Under the pieces are notes generated by a model. It searched no databases, was not told where the DNA came from, and saw only the letters and a list, made by a program, of their open reading frames with translations. Both the position numbers and the translations under genes were made by a program. From the NCBI GenBank assembly GCA_004020645.1, contig SAQL01000007.1, positions 1 through 64,000 on the forward strand: a stretch of DNA of 64,000 nt, in the 5' to 3' direction. Positions 7,877-16,626 of the stretch are shown piece after piece. The first letter of the stretch is position 1, and each line of letters starts with the position of its first letter. The stretch is from Mesorhizobium sp. GTDB lineage: Bacteria > Pseudomonadota > Alphaproteobacteria > Rhizobiales > Rhizobiaceae.

Positions 7877-9295
7877 TTATTCCTGCTGTCTGCCAGGCTC
7901 GAAATATCGCCCAGGAAATTCGATGCCCATCGCCTTCAGGTCTTCGAGGAAGCGCGGGCGCAGGCCCGTCGCCTCGAAGTGGCCAAGGATCGTCCCGTCC
8001 GCCTCCATGCCGGTGCGCACGAAGCGAAATATCTCCTGCATCTGGATCACGTCGCCTTCCATCCCGGTCACTTCGGCGACGCTCGTGACCTTGCGCTTGC
8101 CGTCGGAAAGCCGGGTAAGCTGCACGACGATATCGAGCGCGCTTGCGATCTGGCTGCGGATCGACTGCACGGTCATCGGCATTCCGGTCATGCCGAGCAT
8201 CTGTTCGAGACGGGAAATCGCGTCGCGCGGCGTATTGGCATGAATGGTCGCCATCGAGCCTTCGTGGCCGGTGTTCATCGCCTGAAGCATGTCGAAGGCT
8301 TCCTCGCCGCGGCACTCGCCGAGGATGACGCGGTCCGGCCGCATGCGCAGCGCGTTTTTGACCAGATCGCGCTGCTTGAGTTCGCCGTGACCTTCGATAT
8401 TGGCCGGCCTCGTCTCCATGCGCGCCACATGCGGCTGCTGCAATTGCAGTTCGGCCGCGTCTTCGATGGTGATCAGGCGCTCGTCTTCGGGGATGAAGGC
8501 CGACAGCGCGTTCAGCATCGTCGTCTTGCCGGTGCCGGTGCCGCCGGAAATAATCGTCGTCTTGCGGGCATGGACTGCGGCGGCAAGGACCTCGGCCATG
8601 TTCTGCGTGACCGCACCAAATTCAACGAGCTTATGCAGACCGAGCTTATTCTTGGAGAATTTGCGGATGGATACCAGCGGCCCGTCGACACCGACCGGTC
8701 GGATGGCGGCATTGAAGCGTGAGCCGTCGAGCATGCGCGCGTCGACCATCGGCTGGGATTCATCGACGCGGCGGCCGACGGCCACAACGATCTTGTTGAT
8801 GATGCGGATCAGGTGAGCTTCGTCCTTGAACGGAATATGCACCTGCTCGAGCTTGCCATGCCGCTCGACGAAGCAACTGCGATGGCCGTTGATCAGGATG
8901 TCGTTGATGGCTGGGTCTTTCAGCAACGGCTCGAGCGGGCCGAGGCCGACCATTTCGTCGACAATGTCATCCACCAGCGCGTCGAGTTCGGCGACATTGA
9001 CCGCAAGCCGTTCGCCGCGCGCCTTCTCGGAGACGAAATCATGCACCTGCCGCCGCATCTCGTCGCGCGGCAGGCGCTCGAGCGCTACGAGGTTGATCTC
9101 TTCGATCAGCATGCGGTGAATGCGCATTCTGGCGTCGAGGACCTTCGTGGGCTTTGCCGGCCCCACCTCGGGTTTCGGCGGGGCCGGCTTGCGTGTGGTC
9201 GGGATGACGACCGGCCGATGCTGGACTGGCGCCTGCTCCTGCCGGCTTTCCGGCGTGGCATCGCGTTTCTGGAGCGTCGAAAATCGGCTGATCAC
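7877..9295 (-). CDS. cpaF: Tad pilus secretion ATPase CpaF/TadA
   Basis: 472 residues, type II/IV secretion ATPase family; powers Flp pilus extension from the cytoplasmic face. A proline-rich N-terminal tail is followed by the N-terminal domain, then Walker A GGTGTGKTTM (near residue 255), the Asp box and Walker B (RVILGECRGEEAFDML), and the His box region GSMATIHANTPRDA. The start is GTG at 9293-9295, overlapping the cpaE stop as GTGA, which implies coupled translation. All catalytic motifs are intact. Confidence 0.95.
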   Translation of the reverse strand: MISRFSTLQKRDATPESRQEQAPVQHRPVVIPTTRKPAPPKPEVGPAKPTKVLDARMRIHRMLIEEINLVALERLPRDEMRRQVHDFVSEKARGERLAVNVAELDALVDDIVDEMVGLGPLEPLLKDPAINDILINGHRSCFVERHGKLEQVHIPFKDEAHLIRIINKIVVAVGRRVDESQPMVDARMLDGSRFNAAIRPVGVDGPLVSIRKFSKNKLGLHKLVEFGAVTQNMAEVLAAAVHARKTTIISGGTGTGKTTMLNALSAFIPEDERLITIEDAAELQLQQPHVARMETRPANIEGHGELKQRDLVKNALRMRPDRVILGECRGEEAFDMLQAMNTGHEGSMATIHANTPRDAISRLEQMLGMTGMPMTVQSIRSQIASALDIVVQLTRLSDGKRKVTSVAEVTGMEGDVIQMQEIFRFVRTGMEADGTILGHFEATGLRPRFLEDLKAMGIEFPGRYFEPGRQQE

Positions 9296-10503
9296 CCGGC
9301 TCTCCTCAAAAGACTTTTGCCGAGCCCGAACAGTGAACGCTTTTTCCGCGTTTCCGCCACGACCTCATCAGGCAGGACTATTCGCCTGAGATCGTTGACG
9401 ACATTCGCGTTGGGGTCGATCTCGTGCAGCGGAACGCCGCGATCGACGGCCTCGCGCACCAGCTTGTAATTGTTCGAGATGCCGCCGACGAAATGCTCGC
9501 CGAGGAATGCCTGGACGTCGGCCCGCTTGATGCCGCTTTCGAACAGGCGTTGTTCGAAGCGGTTGACGATAACGTTTGGCTTCACCTCCTTGCCCACCGT
9601 CTCATAAACGGCCTGGATCAGCCGCTGCGTATGGCGCAGGCACGGCACGGTCATTTCGGCGACGATGTAGAGCTTGTTTGAGCCCAGCAGCACGGTCTCC
9701 GTCCAGGGAAACCACGTGCGCGGCATGTCGATGACGACATTGTCGAAATAGGCGGAGACGAGGTCCAGCATGCGGACAACCACGTCGGCGTTGAACGTGC
9801 GCATCTCCGCTGGCCGCGCAGGCGCAGCCAGCACGCAGAGACCGCTCGCATGTTTCGAGAGCATCACGTCAAGAAGCTGGCGGTCAAGGCGTTCCGGCTG
9901 ATTCTCGATTTCGTTGATGTCGAAGCGTGGCTCGAGGTCGAGATATTCGGCGCATGAGCCTTGCTGGAAATTGAGATCGACTACGCAGGTCGACGAACCG
10001 CGCGTTACCGAATGGTGGAGCTGGAACGCGGTTTGCAGCGTCAGCGTGGTGGCGCCGACGCCCCCGGCGGCAGGCATGAACGTGTAGATTTGCGACTCGG
10101 TGTTCTCTTCGCGCCCCGGTCCCTCAAGCGCGCGAACGCAGGAGCGAACAAGATCAGCGGTGGTCAGCGGCTTGACCAGAAAATCGGCGATCTGAAGCTG
10201 AACCAGGATGCGCGCGGCGGACGCATTGAATTCCTGAGTCACAACGATGATTGCAGCGCGCCTTTCGAGCCGCCGCGTAATGCGCTGCAGCGCCTCGATC
10301 TCGCTGAGCTTGGCCGCATCCATGTCGACGATCACCGCGCTGCAATCAGCCTCCTGGATTTCGCCGCGTAACTCGGTGACGTTCTTCTCGACCGTAACAA
10401 GCGCAACCGCCTCCGACGAGGCGAACGCCGTTCTCGTTTTCTGCACAAAGCTCTTGTCGGTGGAAACAAGCACGATCCGCTTGGTTTTTCCGGGATTTGC
10501 CAT
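9292..10503 (-). CDS. cpaE: pilus localisation ATPase-like protein CpaE/TadZ
   Basis: 403 residues. Residues 1-125 resemble a degenerate receiver domain (VSTDKSFVQ, CSAVIVDMDAAK), residues 135-375 a MinD/ParA-type ATPase domain. The deviant P-loop reads AAGGVGATTLT, with Ala where classical P-loops have the Lys that contacts phosphate, as is usual in TadZ/CpaE proteins. Family members mark the cell pole for assembly of the Tad machine. Overlaps cpaF by 4 bp and lies 29 bp after the small lipoprotein gene. Confidence 0.93.
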   Translation of the reverse strand: MANPGKTKRIVLVSTDKSFVQKTRTAFASSEAVALVTVEKNVTELRGEIQEADCSAVIVDMDAAKLSEIEALQRITRRLERRAAIIVVTQEFNASAARILVQLQIADFLVKPLTTADLVRSCVRALEGPGREENTESQIYTFMPAAGGVGATTLTLQTAFQLHHSVTRGSSTCVVDLNFQQGSCAEYLDLEPRFDINEIENQPERLDRQLLDVMLSKHASGLCVLAAPARPAEMRTFNADVVVRMLDLVSAYFDNVVIDMPRTWFPWTETVLLGSNKLYIVAEMTVPCLRHTQRLIQAVYETVGKEVKPNVIVNRFEQRLFESGIKRADVQAFLGEHFVGGISNNYKLVREAVDRGVPLHEIDPNANVVNDLRRIVLPDEVVAETRKKRSLFGLGKSLLRRAG

Positions 10504-10532
10504 TCTTCTCGCCCGCGCGTTTGGTGGCCTGA

Positions 10533-10802
10533 TCAGTAACCGGCCGTGGGTTGCGATGCTTTTTCCTCGGCCGCTTGCGGGGCCGCGCTTGGCTGGGCGC
10601 CGCGGTTTGCTGGCACCCGAAGCCGGGTGCGTTCGACGCCCTCAGGCCACGGATCGACCATCTGCATCACGGTGTTGGCGGCCATCGCATTGCCCGCGCC
10701 TTGGGTCAGCCCGTCGAGACGCATCGTCTCCTCGGTGGCACAACCGCTGGCAGAGGCAAGCATTGCGACGGCGCCGATCATTGAAAGCGTTCGCATGCTC
10801 AT
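10533..10802 (-). CDS. small lipoprotein at the cpaD position
   Basis: 89 residues. The N-terminus is a lipoprotein signal with lipobox ASASGC and the mature part is short, with PWPEGVERTRLRVPANRG and a proline/alanine-rich tail. Located between cpaC and cpaE, where CpaD, the outer-membrane lipoprotein partner of the secretin, is usually encoded; at 89 residues it is much shorter than classical CpaD, so it is either a reduced version or a replacement. The ATG overlaps the cpaC stop as ATGA. Confidence 0.7.
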   Translation of the reverse strand: MSMRTLSMIGAVAMLASASGCATEETMRLDGLTQGAGNAMAANTVMQMVDPWPEGVERTRLRVPANRGAQPSAAPQAAEEKASQPTAGY

Positions 10803-12235
10803 TCCTTTGGGAGATCGAGGAAGTGGCCGACTTTTGTGGCTGGAGCGGCAGCGTCAGTTGCGGTCCGGCCATTTTGGGCGGCGTCGGCGATTTTCACCTC
10901 CTCCACATTGCCCAGAAAATAATCGACATTGCTTGCCGGCAAGGTGCCGTCAGCCGGCGTCAGCGGCTTCTTCGATGGATCCATCGGCTTAACGAGGTAC
11001 GGCGTGACGATGATGACCAGGTCCGTTTCGCGCCGCTGATACGCTCTGGAACTGAACAGCGGGCCGAGCACCGGCAACTTGCCCAGACCTGGAACGCGCT
11101 GCTGAACCATGTCGTTCTCGCTTTGCAGCAAGCCCGCCATCATGAAACTCTGACCGCTTTTCAGATCGATCGACGTGTGCGCGCGCCGCACCACGAAACC
11201 CGGGATGGAGATATTGCCGATATTGTAGGAAGCCGATCTATCGATCGAGGAGACCTCCGGCTCGATGTCGAGAGCGATCAGTCCGTCGCTGAGCACGGTC
11301 GGTGTGAAGTCCAGACTGACGCCGAACTTTTTGTATTCAACTGTGATCTTGCCGACCTCTTCCGAGACTGGGATCGGAAACTCGCCGCCCGCCAGGAAGC
11401 TGGCTTTTTCACCCGAGCGCGCAATCAGGTTCGGTTCGGCAAGACGCCGCGCGACACCGCGGTCTTCCAGAGCCTTGATGGCGACATCGATTGACACGCC
11501 GTTGGAGAGAAGGCCGCCGATGAGCTGTGCCGCGGGAGCCGCCTTAGAAACCGAAGGGGTGGAGTTGAATGAGACGCCGCCATTGCTGCCGATGTATCTC
11601 ACGCCGATTTTGGTGCCGAGTTCCTGTCCCACCTGCCGGTTGATTTCGACGAAGCGCACATTCAGCTGAACCTGCTGCGACGAGGAAATATTGACCGAGT
11701 TGATGACCGTTTCTTCGCCCGAAAAATTGGTGGCGATCCGAGTCGCCTTATCAACCGCCAACGCATCTTCGGCCGAGCCAGACAGAACAAGCCGGCCATT
11801 CGCCGAGCTAACCTTTATGTTGGCCCCCGGCACGCTGTCGCGGATGGTGCTGGCCAAACGGTCGGTGTCGAGCGTCACCTCGATGTCCATCGTACCGACC
11901 AGTTTCTTGTTTTCGTCGAAGAGAGCGATGCCCGTGGTGCCGAGATTACTGCCGAGCAGGTAGAAGGAGCGGTCCGTCAGCGGCTTGACGTTGGCGATCT
12001 CTGGATCGCCGATGACGATCTCGTAGAACGGCAGATCGGTCTTGATCGTTCTGGGCTTTCCCCTGGCGAGCTTGATCGACATGTTTTTGGTCGAGGTAAC
12101 GTAAACCACGCCGTTGCCGGCCTCAGCGTTTCCAACGCCAACCAGAACGTGTCCTGCCGCAAACGAGATCGCCAGCAGGGCTATTCCGGCAGCATGCGCG
12201 CCGCTCCGACACAAATTGCCCATCCACCCAAACAT
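10799..12235 (-). CDS. cpaC: Tad pilus outer-membrane secretin CpaC/RcpA
   Basis: 478 residues from the ATG at 12235, preceded by GGGGA 6 bp upstream; a longer TTG frame overlaps cpaB and is less likely. A signal peptide (GIALLAISFAAGHVLVGVGNAEA) is followed by the pilus/BON-type N domain (about residues 45-200, with LASTIRDSVPGANIKVSS) and a C-terminal secretin domain with VQLNVRFVEINRQ, SFLAGGEFPIPV and the terminal VPGLGKLPVLGPLFSS segment. Forms the outer-membrane channel for the pilus. Confidence 0.94.
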   Translation of the reverse strand: MFGWMGNLCRSGAHAAGIALLAISFAAGHVLVGVGNAEAGNGVVYVTSTKNMSIKLARGKPRTIKTDLPFYEIVIGDPEIANVKPLTDRSFYLLGSNLGTTGIALFDENKKLVGTMDIEVTLDTDRLASTIRDSVPGANIKVSSANGRLVLSGSAEDALAVDKATRIATNFSGEETVINSVNISSSQQVQLNVRFVEINRQVGQELGTKIGVRYIGSNGGVSFNSTPSVSKAAPAAQLIGGLLSNGVSIDVAIKALEDRGVARRLAEPNLIARSGEKASFLAGGEFPIPVSEEVGKITVEYKKFGVSLDFTPTVLSDGLIALDIEPEVSSIDRSASYNIGNISIPGFVVRRAHTSIDLKSGQSFMMAGLLQSENDMVQQRVPGLGKLPVLGPLFSSRAYQRRETDLVIIVTPYLVKPMDPSKKPLTPADGTLPASNVDYFLGNVEEVKIADAAQNGRTATDAAAPATKVGHFLDLPKE

Positions 12236-12275
12236 TGCCTGTCCCCAAAAATCCGGCACCCCTGCCGGTGTCGTG

Positions 12276-13202
12276 TCACTTGTCCGGCGCAACAACCTGA
12301 TAGGATTGCGGGTTGGTGCCGCGCGTCACGATCACGGTCTTGAATTTTTGCGCTTCCGGCCCCTCTGCGGCGATCGCCTCGATGGCTGCGCCCGCAGCAT
12401 CCGACGCGCCGGCCGCCACCGAGCCGCCGAATGAAGAGATGGTCGTCAAACCGTCTGTCGAACCACCGCCTTCGCTTGAGGCGCGCAGCGACAGCGACAG
12501 CGTGCCCACCGTGCGGGCCAGCGCCACCTTCTGCGCGCCCTCGGCATTGACCTCGATGGTCACAGAATTAGCGATCTGCGGACTGGTCTGCCGCTCGTCG
12601 GCGCCCTGGCCGACGGTCAGCACCTTGGCGCTCTCGACCACGATCTCGCTGGTCAGCGTCGAACCGGCCGCGCCTTCGGCATTTTTCGCGACTTCGGTGA
12701 TGGCGCCGGCGTCGCGCGTCAGCACCACGTCGACATGGTCGCCGGGCATAACGAAGCCGCCGACGCCGGCTATTTCGTCGGTGCGGATTGTCACCGCCCG
12801 CATGCCGGGCGAAAGCAGGTTCGACAGCGTCGCCCGCCCATTGGGACCCGACAGTTTTGCAAGCAAAAGCGGCTCGTTGATCTCCAGGGGTGAAAGCACG
12901 ACACGACTTCCCTCGGCCAAAGCTTCGTTGATCGTCGTGAAGGCGCCCTGCGGAAGCGAATCCTGCGGCCACGGAATTTCCGCCAGCTGCGTCCGCTCCA
13001 GCGCCATGCCGAAGCGCAGCGGCGCCCTGGCGACGACGATCGTCTGAAACTGCATCGCCGGCGGCGCGGGTGTCGGAACTGCGAGCGAAATCCCTCCGGC
13101 ACGAGCGTTTGCTTCGCTCTTAATCCAGAGATCGGCGGCAAAGATCGAGGCCGCGCCGAACACCGCGGCGATGCCGATCATTGTAATGGCTTTGCCCTTC
13201 AC
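12276..13202 (-). CDS. cpaB: Flp pilus assembly protein CpaB/RcpC
   Basis: 308 residues from a GTG at 13200-13202 with GGGAG 7 bp upstream. An N-terminal membrane helix (ITMIGIAAVFGAASIFAADL) is followed by an SAF domain (about residues 50-115, VVARAPLRFG, ALAEGSRVV) and the RcpC/CpaB C-terminal domain with MRAVTIRTDEIAGVGGFVMPGDHVDV. Periplasmic partner of the secretin. It is the first gene of the minus-strand pilus operon, so the promoter should lie in 13203-13400. Confidence 0.93.
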   Translation of the reverse strand: MKGKAITMIGIAAVFGAASIFAADLWIKSEANARAGGISLAVPTPAPPAMQFQTIVVARAPLRFGMALERTQLAEIPWPQDSLPQGAFTTINEALAEGSRVVLSPLEINEPLLLAKLSGPNGRATLSNLLSPGMRAVTIRTDEIAGVGGFVMPGDHVDVVLTRDAGAITEVAKNAEGAAGSTLTSEIVVESAKVLTVGQGADERQTSPQIANSVTIEVNAEGAQKVALARTVGTLSLSLRASSEGGGSTDGLTTISSFGGSVAAGASDAAGAAIEAIAAEGPEAQKFKTVIVTRGTNPQSYQVVAPDK

Positions 13203-13669
13203 ACCCGATCTCCCAAAATGCAGCCTTCTTGTCTTTTGTCTTTGGCCGGACGCTACCGGGCGATTCTGAACAATTAGAAACTTCGCTTATTCGAATTGGA
13301 GCTATCGTTGCGTCTGGTTACCGAACCCTTGGATCTTTTTCCGCAATTTGAGTGAGCGCGAAATTCACTAGGCTTCGACGTTTCCGGCACGCCGTCACGT
13401 TGTTGGTTACCCCACGGTCAATGCGGCCAGAAGCAATCGACAGTTTTCAGGAACGAGTTCATCAGGCTTCTGTGAAATGCTTCGCCATCTAATCTGCGAT
13501 GACGTCGCTACCGTGAGCGCACGGGTCCCCGTTCCGGTGATCGGCCTCGTCAAGCGCGCCGGCACTGGCGTCTACATCACGGCCGGTGGCAGGACTTTCT
13601 GGTTTTTTATCTCGGCGTGCAGGCTGTTTCGACTACACGGAACATGCAGTTGGATATCTGGGCTGACCC
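13203..13669. other. intergenic region upstream of the pilus operon
   Basis: 467 bp expected to contain the pilus operon promoter. I looked for a Flp pilin gene (50-70 codons with a GxxxxEY processing motif) and saw none on either strand. A plus-strand frame at 13477-13695 has no family features. No clear sigma-70 or CtrA-type box is evident by eye. Confidence 0.4.
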
Positions 13670-13993
13670 ATGGCGAAACCGATCTTGTACAGTGATGGTG
13701 ACAAGTTGGAACGTACGCTTTCCGTAGCCATCTTCTTAATTGTATTTACGAGTGCGATCTCTGTCTTATTTTCCAACATGGATACTATTAGAACGGCATT
13801 ATCGTATTCAAAATTGTTTTCGGACGAGACAAGGCTTACGATAGCATCGGACCCTTTTCTATCTGTGCTAGTATTCTTTTCGCTATTCTCTGTTTCCGTA
13901 CTTTCGATGGTAATGATTTTGCTTTTAATTTGGCGATGCTCTGCGAAAATTGTCCACGTCGTGTCTGAAGTATTTCGCCGCGACCGTCCTTAA
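13670..13993 (+). CDS. small AT-rich two-helix membrane protein, unknown
   Basis: 107 residues. Two strong hydrophobic segments (TLSVAIFLIVFTSAISVLF, about 16-34, and FLSVLVFFSLFSVSVLSMVM, about 64-83, running on into ILLLIWR) separated by a polar loop, with a basic C-terminus (VSEVFRRDRP). The coding sequence is much richer in A+T than its neighbours, which suggests recent acquisition or a non-core gene. Ribosome site is weak. No family recognised; the position just outside the pilus operon does not prove a pilus role. Confidence 0.5.
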   Translation: MAKPILYSDGDKLERTLSVAIFLIVFTSAISVLFSNMDTIRTALSYSKLFSDETRLTIASDPFLSVLVFFSLFSVSVLSMVMILLLIWRCSAKIVHVVSEVFRRDRP

Positions 13994-14091
13994 GTCGATC
14001 ACTTAGATAGAGCCGGCCTCCAAGACTTTGGATGTCACAGCGCGATCAGCCCCAACGTTTCAGAAAATCACGTCTGTGGCGCGGCATGGGG

Positions 14092-15213
14092 TCACTGCGA
14101 CGCTGCCGGTGACAGTCGCAATATTCTTCCGGCCGGCTCGTCGGTCAACGCCATCACCGCGCCGTCGGGAGCCTGCACCACGTCCCGGATCCGCCTGCCG
14201 AGAGCGAGGACTTCCTCGCCGGCGACCTGCTTTCCGTCAATCCTGACGCGAACGATGCCCTCCGCCGACAGTCCGCCAATCAGCAGGTCGCCTCGCCAAT
14301 CGGCAAACATGTCGCCGGTGTAGAAGGTCATGCCGGAAGGCGAGATGACGGGCGTCCAGCTATGGACGGAGCCGGCAAACTCCGGCCTCGTCGACGGATC
14401 GGGGATGCGTTTGCCGGAATAGTGCCGGCCCCAACTGACCACGGGCCAGCCGTAATTCTTGCCTGCTTCCGGAATGTTCAGTTCGTCGCCGCCAAGCGGT
14501 CCCATTTCCGCCGTCCAGAGCACGCCGGTTTCGGGATGGAACGCTGCACTTTGCACATTGCGATGGCCGTAGGACCAGATCTCGTCGGCGCCGTCCTTGC
14601 CGACGAAAGGATTGTCATCAGGCACGGAACCATCGGGATTAATGCGGACGATCGTGCCGAGATGATTGTTCGGGTCCTGCGCCTGCCGCATCTTGAAGCG
14701 CTCGCCGAGCGTGACGAAGAGCTTGCCGTCCGGCGCGAATACCAGGCGGGAGCCGTAGTGGTTCCGGCCGGAGACGGCCGGTTCCTGCCGGAAGATCACT
14801 TCGAAGTTCGAGAGCGCGCTGCCTTTCTCGTCCAGGCGTCCACGGCCGACGGACGTGGCCGCGCCGCCGTCGCGTTCCTCCGAGTAGGAGAGATAAACCG
14901 TCCGGTTGTTGGCAAAGTCCGGATCGAGCGCCACATCCAGCAGGCCGCCTTGTCCGCCGGCAAGGACGTCCGGCACACCGTCGATCGGATCGGAAACGGC
15001 CCCGTCGGTCGAGACGAGCCGCAGGCGCCCCGGACGCTCGGTGACCAGCAACGCGCCGTCGGGCAGGTAGGTCGCGCCCCAGGGATGTTCGAGCCCTTCG
15101 GCAAAGGTCTCGACCGCAATGCGGCCTGTTTCGCTCTCGACGCTGCTGTCCTGCGCGAGCGAGGGCGCACCGAAGGCAAGAAGAACAGACGAAGCAATGA
15201 GTATCCGCAGCAT
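14092..15213 (-). CDS. PQQ-dependent aldose/sorbosone-type dehydrogenase
   Basis: 373 residues with a Sec signal peptide (MLRILIASSVLLAFGAPSLAQ). The rest is a six-bladed propeller of the soluble glucose dehydrogenase/YliI family: EGLEHPWGATYLPDG, ERPGRLRL, GGQGGLLDVALDPDF, SGRNHYGSRLVFAPDG, GERFKMRQAQDP, YGHRNVQSAAFHPETG and AEMGPLGGDELN, the last containing the metal/PQQ region. Members oxidise aldose sugars in the periplasm with PQQ and pass electrons to the respiratory chain. Stands alone on the minus strand with its own promoter. Confidence 0.9.
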   Translation of the reverse strand: MLRILIASSVLLAFGAPSLAQDSSVESETGRIAVETFAEGLEHPWGATYLPDGALLVTERPGRLRLVSTDGAVSDPIDGVPDVLAGGQGGLLDVALDPDFANNRTVYLSYSEERDGGAATSVGRGRLDEKGSALSNFEVIFRQEPAVSGRNHYGSRLVFAPDGKLFVTLGERFKMRQAQDPNNHLGTIVRINPDGSVPDDNPFVGKDGADEIWSYGHRNVQSAAFHPETGVLWTAEMGPLGGDELNIPEAGKNYGWPVVSWGRHYSGKRIPDPSTRPEFAGSVHSWTPVISPSGMTFYTGDMFADWRGDLLIGGLSAEGIVRVRIDGKQVAGEEVLALGRRIRDVVQAPDGAVMALTDEPAGRILRLSPAASQ

Positions 15214-15552
15214 GATTTCTCCATCCGAAAGGAGGTACAGGGGAGGCGCGGCCGGCTCTCCGATATAATGACCGACTGCGGATGCGGTTCCAAGCCGGCG
15301 CGCGCGCCTGGATTTTCAGCTGTGACTTATCACGAGACGAGCCCGGCGCATGTGACCATCCCTCAGGGACGCCAGAGACATGGCAGAGTTGCCCTCCCAT
15401 CGCCAACCGGACGGCGTCATCGGTCCCGGATGACGCAGCAGGCCGCGGCGCCGACGGCGCAATTCGCGGATGAAGCACAGGGTGGCGACGCCGGCGAAAC
15501 CGTCGGTGCGGATACAGCGGCCATGGTTGATGCGGCTCCGCAAAAACGAATC

Positions 15553-15600
15553 TGAAAACAATTGAGCGCGAATGAAAACCAATTGAGACACAACTGAAAC
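15553..15600. promoter_or_regulatory. direct repeats upstream of the globin gene
   Basis: TGAAAACAATTGAG (15553-15566) and TGAAAACCAATTGAG (15573-15587) repeat at ~20 bp, two helical turns, followed by a partial TGAAAC at 15595. Downstream lies an inverted repeat CTTGGGG / CCCCAAG (15635-15657). Both are in the 467-bp gap before the globin gene and may be activator sites. No FNR/NnrR box (TTGAT-N4-ATCAA) was seen, and the rest of 15214-15680 shows no gene. Confidence 0.35.
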
Positions 15601-15680
15601 ACATCCATGCGCAGGCGACATGTACGCGAAACGCCTTGGGGCGATGGTCACCCCAAGCCAGGAACGCAGGAGCGTCGCCG

Positions 15681-16106
15681 ATGACACCCGACCAGATCAG
15701 ACTTGTCCAGGACAGTTTTCGCGAAGTCGTCCCGATCCGCGTGGCCGCCGCGGCGTTGTTCTATGAACGCCTATTCGCGATCGACGCGGATCTTCGCGCG
15801 CTGTTTCCGGTCAGAGACATGAGCAAGCAAGGCGCCAAGCTGATGGCGAGCCTGGGCTTCGTCGTGCACGGATTGGACCGCGCCGACACCATCCTCCCGA
15901 CGGTGCGCGTGCTCGCCAAGCGTCACGTGGCCTACGGCGTCGAGGAGCGTCATTACCCGATCGTCGGGCAAGCGCTCATCGAGACGCTGGCGACCGGCCT
16001 CGGCACGGCTTTTACGCCGGCTGTCCGCGAGGCTTGGGAGGCGGCCTACGGGTTGCTCGCCAGTGTGATGATCGCGGCTGCCCGCGAGGATCAGCTCGCA
16101 GCGTGA
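15681..16106 (+). CDS. single-domain bacterial globin
   Basis: 141 residues from the ATG at 15681, preceded by AGGAGCG with 8 bp spacing; the frame extends 15 codons upstream without family sequence. It has the Vitreoscilla-hemoglobin/flavohemoglobin globin fold: IRLVQDSFREVVP (A helix), FYERLFAIDADLRALFP (B-C, with the conserved Phe and Tyr), and the proximal histidine in AKRHVAYGV, followed by HYPIVGQALIETL. No reductase domain is fused. Members bind O2 and NO and are often used in NO detoxification or microaerobic respiration. Confidence 0.9.
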   Translation: MTPDQIRLVQDSFREVVPIRVAAAALFYERLFAIDADLRALFPVRDMSKQGAKLMASLGFVVHGLDRADTILPTVRVLAKRHVAYGVEERHYPIVGQALIETLATGLGTAFTPAVREAWEAAYGLLASVMIAAAREDQLAA

Positions 16107-16172
16107 TTTCTTGGGATGCAGCCGCAGGCGACCATCCACCCGAACCACAATTCGAAATGGAGAGAAAACACC

Positions 16173-16499
16173 ATGTTCAGATACCCAGTTCTTGCAGCGC
16201 TTTGCGTTGTGGCAAGTTCCGCTTCCACCGGCGAACTCAAGGCCCGTCAGGGTGGGACCGTCGATCTCGGCAACTTTCACGGCGTCGTCTACTACACGGA
16301 GGCGGATGACGGCTACCGGGTGGTCACCACGATGGCGGCGGGCGAAGAAAGTTTGCCAGTACGCTTCGTCGCGACTCTTACCGAGGGCCAGGCGATGGTG
16401 ATCTCGGTCCCGGGCAAGTTGGCAGGGGCCGGCCAGGCACTCGAAATCTCGCGCGCCAAAGGCAAGCTGGTTGTCGCGGAGGTGGAGTCCACCCAGTAA
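16173..16499 (+). CDS. small secreted protein, unknown function
   Basis: 108 residues from the ATG at 16173 (GGAGAG 8 bp upstream). A short signal peptide (FRYPVLAALCVVASSAS) precedes a compact domain with alternating hydrophobic residues (TVDLGNFHGVVYYTE, YRVVTTMAAGEE, VRFVATLTEGQAMVISVPG), suggesting a small beta-sandwich in the periplasm. No family recognised with certainty. It follows the globin gene by 66 bp on the same strand and may share its transcript. Confidence 0.7.
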   Translation: MFRYPVLAALCVVASSASTGELKARQGGTVDLGNFHGVVYYTEADDGYRVVTTMAAGEESLPVRFVATLTEGQAMVISVPGKLAGAGQALEISRAKGKLVVAEVESTQ

Positions 16500-16626
16500 A
16501 CGGGTTGAAAGTTGACGTTGCGACGCAACCGGATAGTCTGCGCCTGCTTCCGCGCCTTCCACAGCGCGAAGAGACAAATCGGCACCGTCATTTGGATGTC
16601 TATCGTCCTAACCTCGGAGAAACGAG

